The position numbers and the translations under genes were made by a program. Under the pieces are notes generated by a model that had not been told where the DNA came from, did no database searches, and was given only the letters and a program-made list of their open reading frames with translations. DNA of 52,500 nucleotides from Halocaridina rubra (taxonomy: Eukaryota; Arthropoda; Malacostraca; Decapoda; Atyidae). The DNA lies in the NCBI GenBank assembly GCA_037179515.1, contig JAXCGZ010002423.1, positions 1 to 52,500 on the forward strand. Reading direction: 5' to 3'. Positions 41,959-52,500 of the stretch are shown here, in pieces (the first letter of the stretch is position 1; each line of letters starts with the position of its first letter).

Positions 41959-42369
41959 TGTGATGATGGTGATGATGGTGATGATGATGATAATGATGAT
42001 AATGATGGTAATGATAATGACGATAATGATAAAGATGATGATGATAATGATAATGATGATAATGATCAAGATGAAAATGATAATGATGATGATAATAATG
42101 ATGATGATGATAATGATGATAATGATGATGATGATAATGATGATAATGATAATGATGATAATGATAATGATGATAATGATAATGATAATAATGATAATGA
42201 TGATGATGATAATGATAATGATGATAATGATAATAATGATGATAATGATCATGATGATAATGATGATAATGATAATGATGATAATGATAATGATGATAAT
42301 GATGATAATGATGATAATGATAATGATAATAATGATAATGATGATAATGATAATGATGATATGATGATA

Positions 42370-42401
<32 letters not shown>

Positions 42402-42481
42402 AATGATGATAATGATGATGATAACCATAATGATGATGATGATGATGATGATAATGATGATAATGATGATAATGATAATAA

Positions 42482-42576
<95 letters not shown>

Positions 42577-42577
42577 G
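41160..42577. repeat. Trinucleotide/hexanucleotide low-complexity block
   Basis: 1.4 kb of intermixed AAC, ACC, ACT, AAT and GATAAT/GATGAT repeats. A 200-bp-scale pattern (ATGATGATAATAATGACACC followed by ACC/ACT repeats) recurs near 41280, 41540 and 41810, suggesting larger duplications. A pure AAT run lies at 41861-41957 and a final one at 42484-42577. All frames through it are repeat translation. Confidence 0.95.
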
Positions 42578-42724
42578 GAAATGTAGAACGATCACCAGCC
42601 AGTACATATTCAAATTTTTATTCCAATTGTATTCTACACTATATTGCAACGTTTCAAACTTTCACTGAGTTCATGTTCATGCCTATACCTACAAAAACAG
42701 AACAAAACAGCAAAACTCAATACA

Positions 42725-42831
<107 letters not shown>

Positions 42832-42960
42832 AAGAACAAATAACAATAATTAATAAAAGCTAAATTGCATGTATATATATATATCCAATATATATAAGCA
42901 TATAAGAATGAAAATTACAAATACAAAATTTTTTTAAAAGTTATTGCAATGGACCCACAT

Positions 42961-43484
42961 TAGAATATTTTTAAAGGATAGCTTGAGGAATCTAAATTTA
43001 CTTCGGGGTTCTCCCTTTTAATTAAAAGTGATTCTGCAATTCTAATTTCAGTCTCATCTTTTCCTTTGTAAGCTATTTTAAATTTGCTTATTGTGAAATC
43101 ACACTTACATTTTTTATGGCAGTGTTCCCTAATGCTTGATGCCAGAGGTCTTGTCAGGTGTCTGTTACTTCTGAAATTCAGCCCCTTATGTTCATGGTAT
43201 CTTATTGTTAATGACTTCTTAGTCGAACCATAATAGGCCAAGTGACAAATTGGATACATAAAAACATATACATCCAATGAACAGAAGGGTTGAGGTAGTT
43301 GTTATTTATGATTTAAAAATGTTTTAAGTATAAATCTATTATAAAATGCTAAATTAGGGTTAATTTGTGGATAATATCTATTAAATAAATTTACGATTTC
43401 ATTTTAAAGAAAGGAGTTCGTAATGTTATCCATGAAAGGGAATTTGAAAAATTATTTGTATTTCTGTGGTCCACATAAATAGGT
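42961..43484 (-). pseudogene. GIY-YIG endonuclease region of PLE (minus copy)
   Basis: Encodes the C-terminal nuclease of a Penelope-like protein: a CHLAYYGSTKKSLTIRYHEH motif (YYGST in the GIY-YIG position, with Arg and His downstream), then SSIREHC, FKIAYK and ESLLIKRENPEVNL. The region upstream of about 43277 matches the connector of the plus copy in other frames and has stops, so it is frameshifted. In PLEs this nuclease nicks the target. Confidence 0.82.
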
Positions 43485-43486
43485 CT

Positions 43487-43714
43487 GTCCAGGACAGTTC
43501 GATGTTAAGTCTTCCTTCAGTTACGGTTCTTTTTCTATGCCTACAGCTACACTGAATATTCTAGGATATTCATTACGCATCTTTTATTATCCCTTCACAT
43601 CTGACAATTCATTAAACTCTCTATCTCTGTTTCTCTTTACTTTATATATTCCGCGTGCCTAGACTCGATGAGGGCTGTTTTATTTAATTTTTTTTTCGCC
43701 AGTCCTGGTGTCAC
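43487..43714 (+). mobile_element. Retroelement 3'-end fragment (same family as 19153-19367)
   Basis: Aligns with 19153-19367 from GTCCAG(G/A)ACAG to GGTGTCAC. The tail position is replaced by an (AT)n array at 43719. Its left edge coincides with that of the other copy to within a few bases. Confidence 0.75.
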
Positions 43715-43715
43715 A

Positions 43716-49986
<6,271 letters not shown>

Positions 49987-50488
49987 TAATAATACTTCTT
50001 TCATTATTATTATTATAGTTATTATTAGTAGTAGTATTGAGAATCAGCAACCACAAGAACGTGGACTACAAATGAAGGTGTGCAATAAAACCCAAAAGAG
50101 GTATTTAGTACACAGTAAGTTCACTGTACTCTAAATACATATTGTATATACTTATAACTTTTCGGAGTTTTATAGGACACCTTTATTATAATTATTATTA
50201 TTATTATAATTAATCTCTTTCCAAAAACGGCAAGTATTAATACATATTTTAAAAAGATGTCCATGAGATTGACCACAGTGTAGTGAATTAGAGTATATGT
50301 CAATGTTTCTCTCATTTTATTTTGTACATCCGTAGCTGCAACAGTATAGTAATACTTCACACTGAACCATATTTTGCTAAACATATGTGAAGGCATAACA
50401 GCAAAGGATTAAGAAATATTTCTAACACATTGTCGCAAACGCATGCAAATGTGCGTGTGCACACACACATGCGCACAAACACACAACA
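49987..50488. other. Unrecognised AT-rich sequence
   Basis: Begins with a short (ATT)n run; no gene recognised. The end (50440-50488) is CA-rich, ACACACACATGCG. Confidence 0.45.
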
Positions 50489-50550
50489 GGAGACAGGGAG
50501 CTACGAGCAAATGGCTCTTTCCCGTAAGCACAATTAGGTAATCATAATTA
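50489..50550 (+). mobile_element. LINE A-related 3' tail fragment
   Basis: AGGAGACAGGGAGCTACGAG ... CTCTTTCCCGTAAGCACAATTAGGTAATC matches the 3' tail of family A with several changes, and includes a second decayed tail unit. The left flank is CA-rich. It is either a very short insertion of a diverged family A element or the tail of a partner SINE. Confidence 0.7.
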
Positions 50551-50585
50551 AGTACAAATAAAAAAGGACTACTTCGAGTTGGGAA

Positions 50586-52500
<1,915 letters not shown>

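Noticed and set aside
41714..42649. Long minus-strand frames rich in His/Tyr, Ile or Asp
   Set aside because: They are translations of trinucleotide repeats; several frames stay open at once, as expected for stop-free repeats.

Overview
The window looks like intergenic, repeat-saturated nuclear DNA of an arthropod, most likely a decapod crustacean. I infer this from very long, dense dinucleotide and trinucleotide arrays ((CT)n, (AT)n, (GT)n, (AAT)n), several CR1/Jockey-like LINE families, a Penelope-like element (PLE) with a GIY-YIG nuclease, and the absence of any recognisable host gene. I found no bacterial genes, CRISPR arrays, rRNA genes or intact tRNA genes. Almost all recognisable coding sequence belongs to mobile elements.

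Layout. 1-4018: a 48-bp LTR fragment at the edge, then unrecognised sequence broken by microsatellites. 4019-9149: a minus-strand CR1-like LINE (family A) with a second CR1-like LINE (family B, 6236-8750) nested in it, bounded on both sides by (TG)n. 9150-12588: microsatellites, a decayed reverse transcriptase and a tRNA-derived SINE. 12589-15866: an almost intact LINE (family C) broken by one stop codon. 16079-18752: three 5'-truncated family A copies. 19368-28380: a 9-kb LTR retrotransposon without pol. It has LTRs, primer binding site, polypurine tract and a 4-bp target duplication, and carries two copies of a small ORF with a BEN-like C-terminal half. It interrupts the tail of a poly(A) LINE. 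30153-31773: a non-autonomous TIR element. 33716-35096: a Jockey-like LINE remnant (family D). 35902-40840: further family A copies, one ending in a 367-bp-arm palindrome. 41160-42577: a trinucleotide/hexanucleotide jungle. 42578-49654: PLE fragments in both orientations, split by a tandem array of 273-bp units each holding a tRNA-like promoter. That array reverses orientation at 45215. 50714-52500: a third array of the same unit, running off the window.

How the parts relate. This is a genomic layering record. Family A LINEs sit repeatedly inside (CA/TG)n microsatellites. Family B sits inside A. The LTR element sits inside a LINE tail. Microsatellites have grown inside PLE copies. Candidates for something undescribed are the pol-less LTR element with a BEN-like ORF and an iterated U5/PBS motif, the CA-repeat-associated CR1-like LINE, and the tRNA-like satellite. 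All assignments rest on reading the sequence; no database search was possible.
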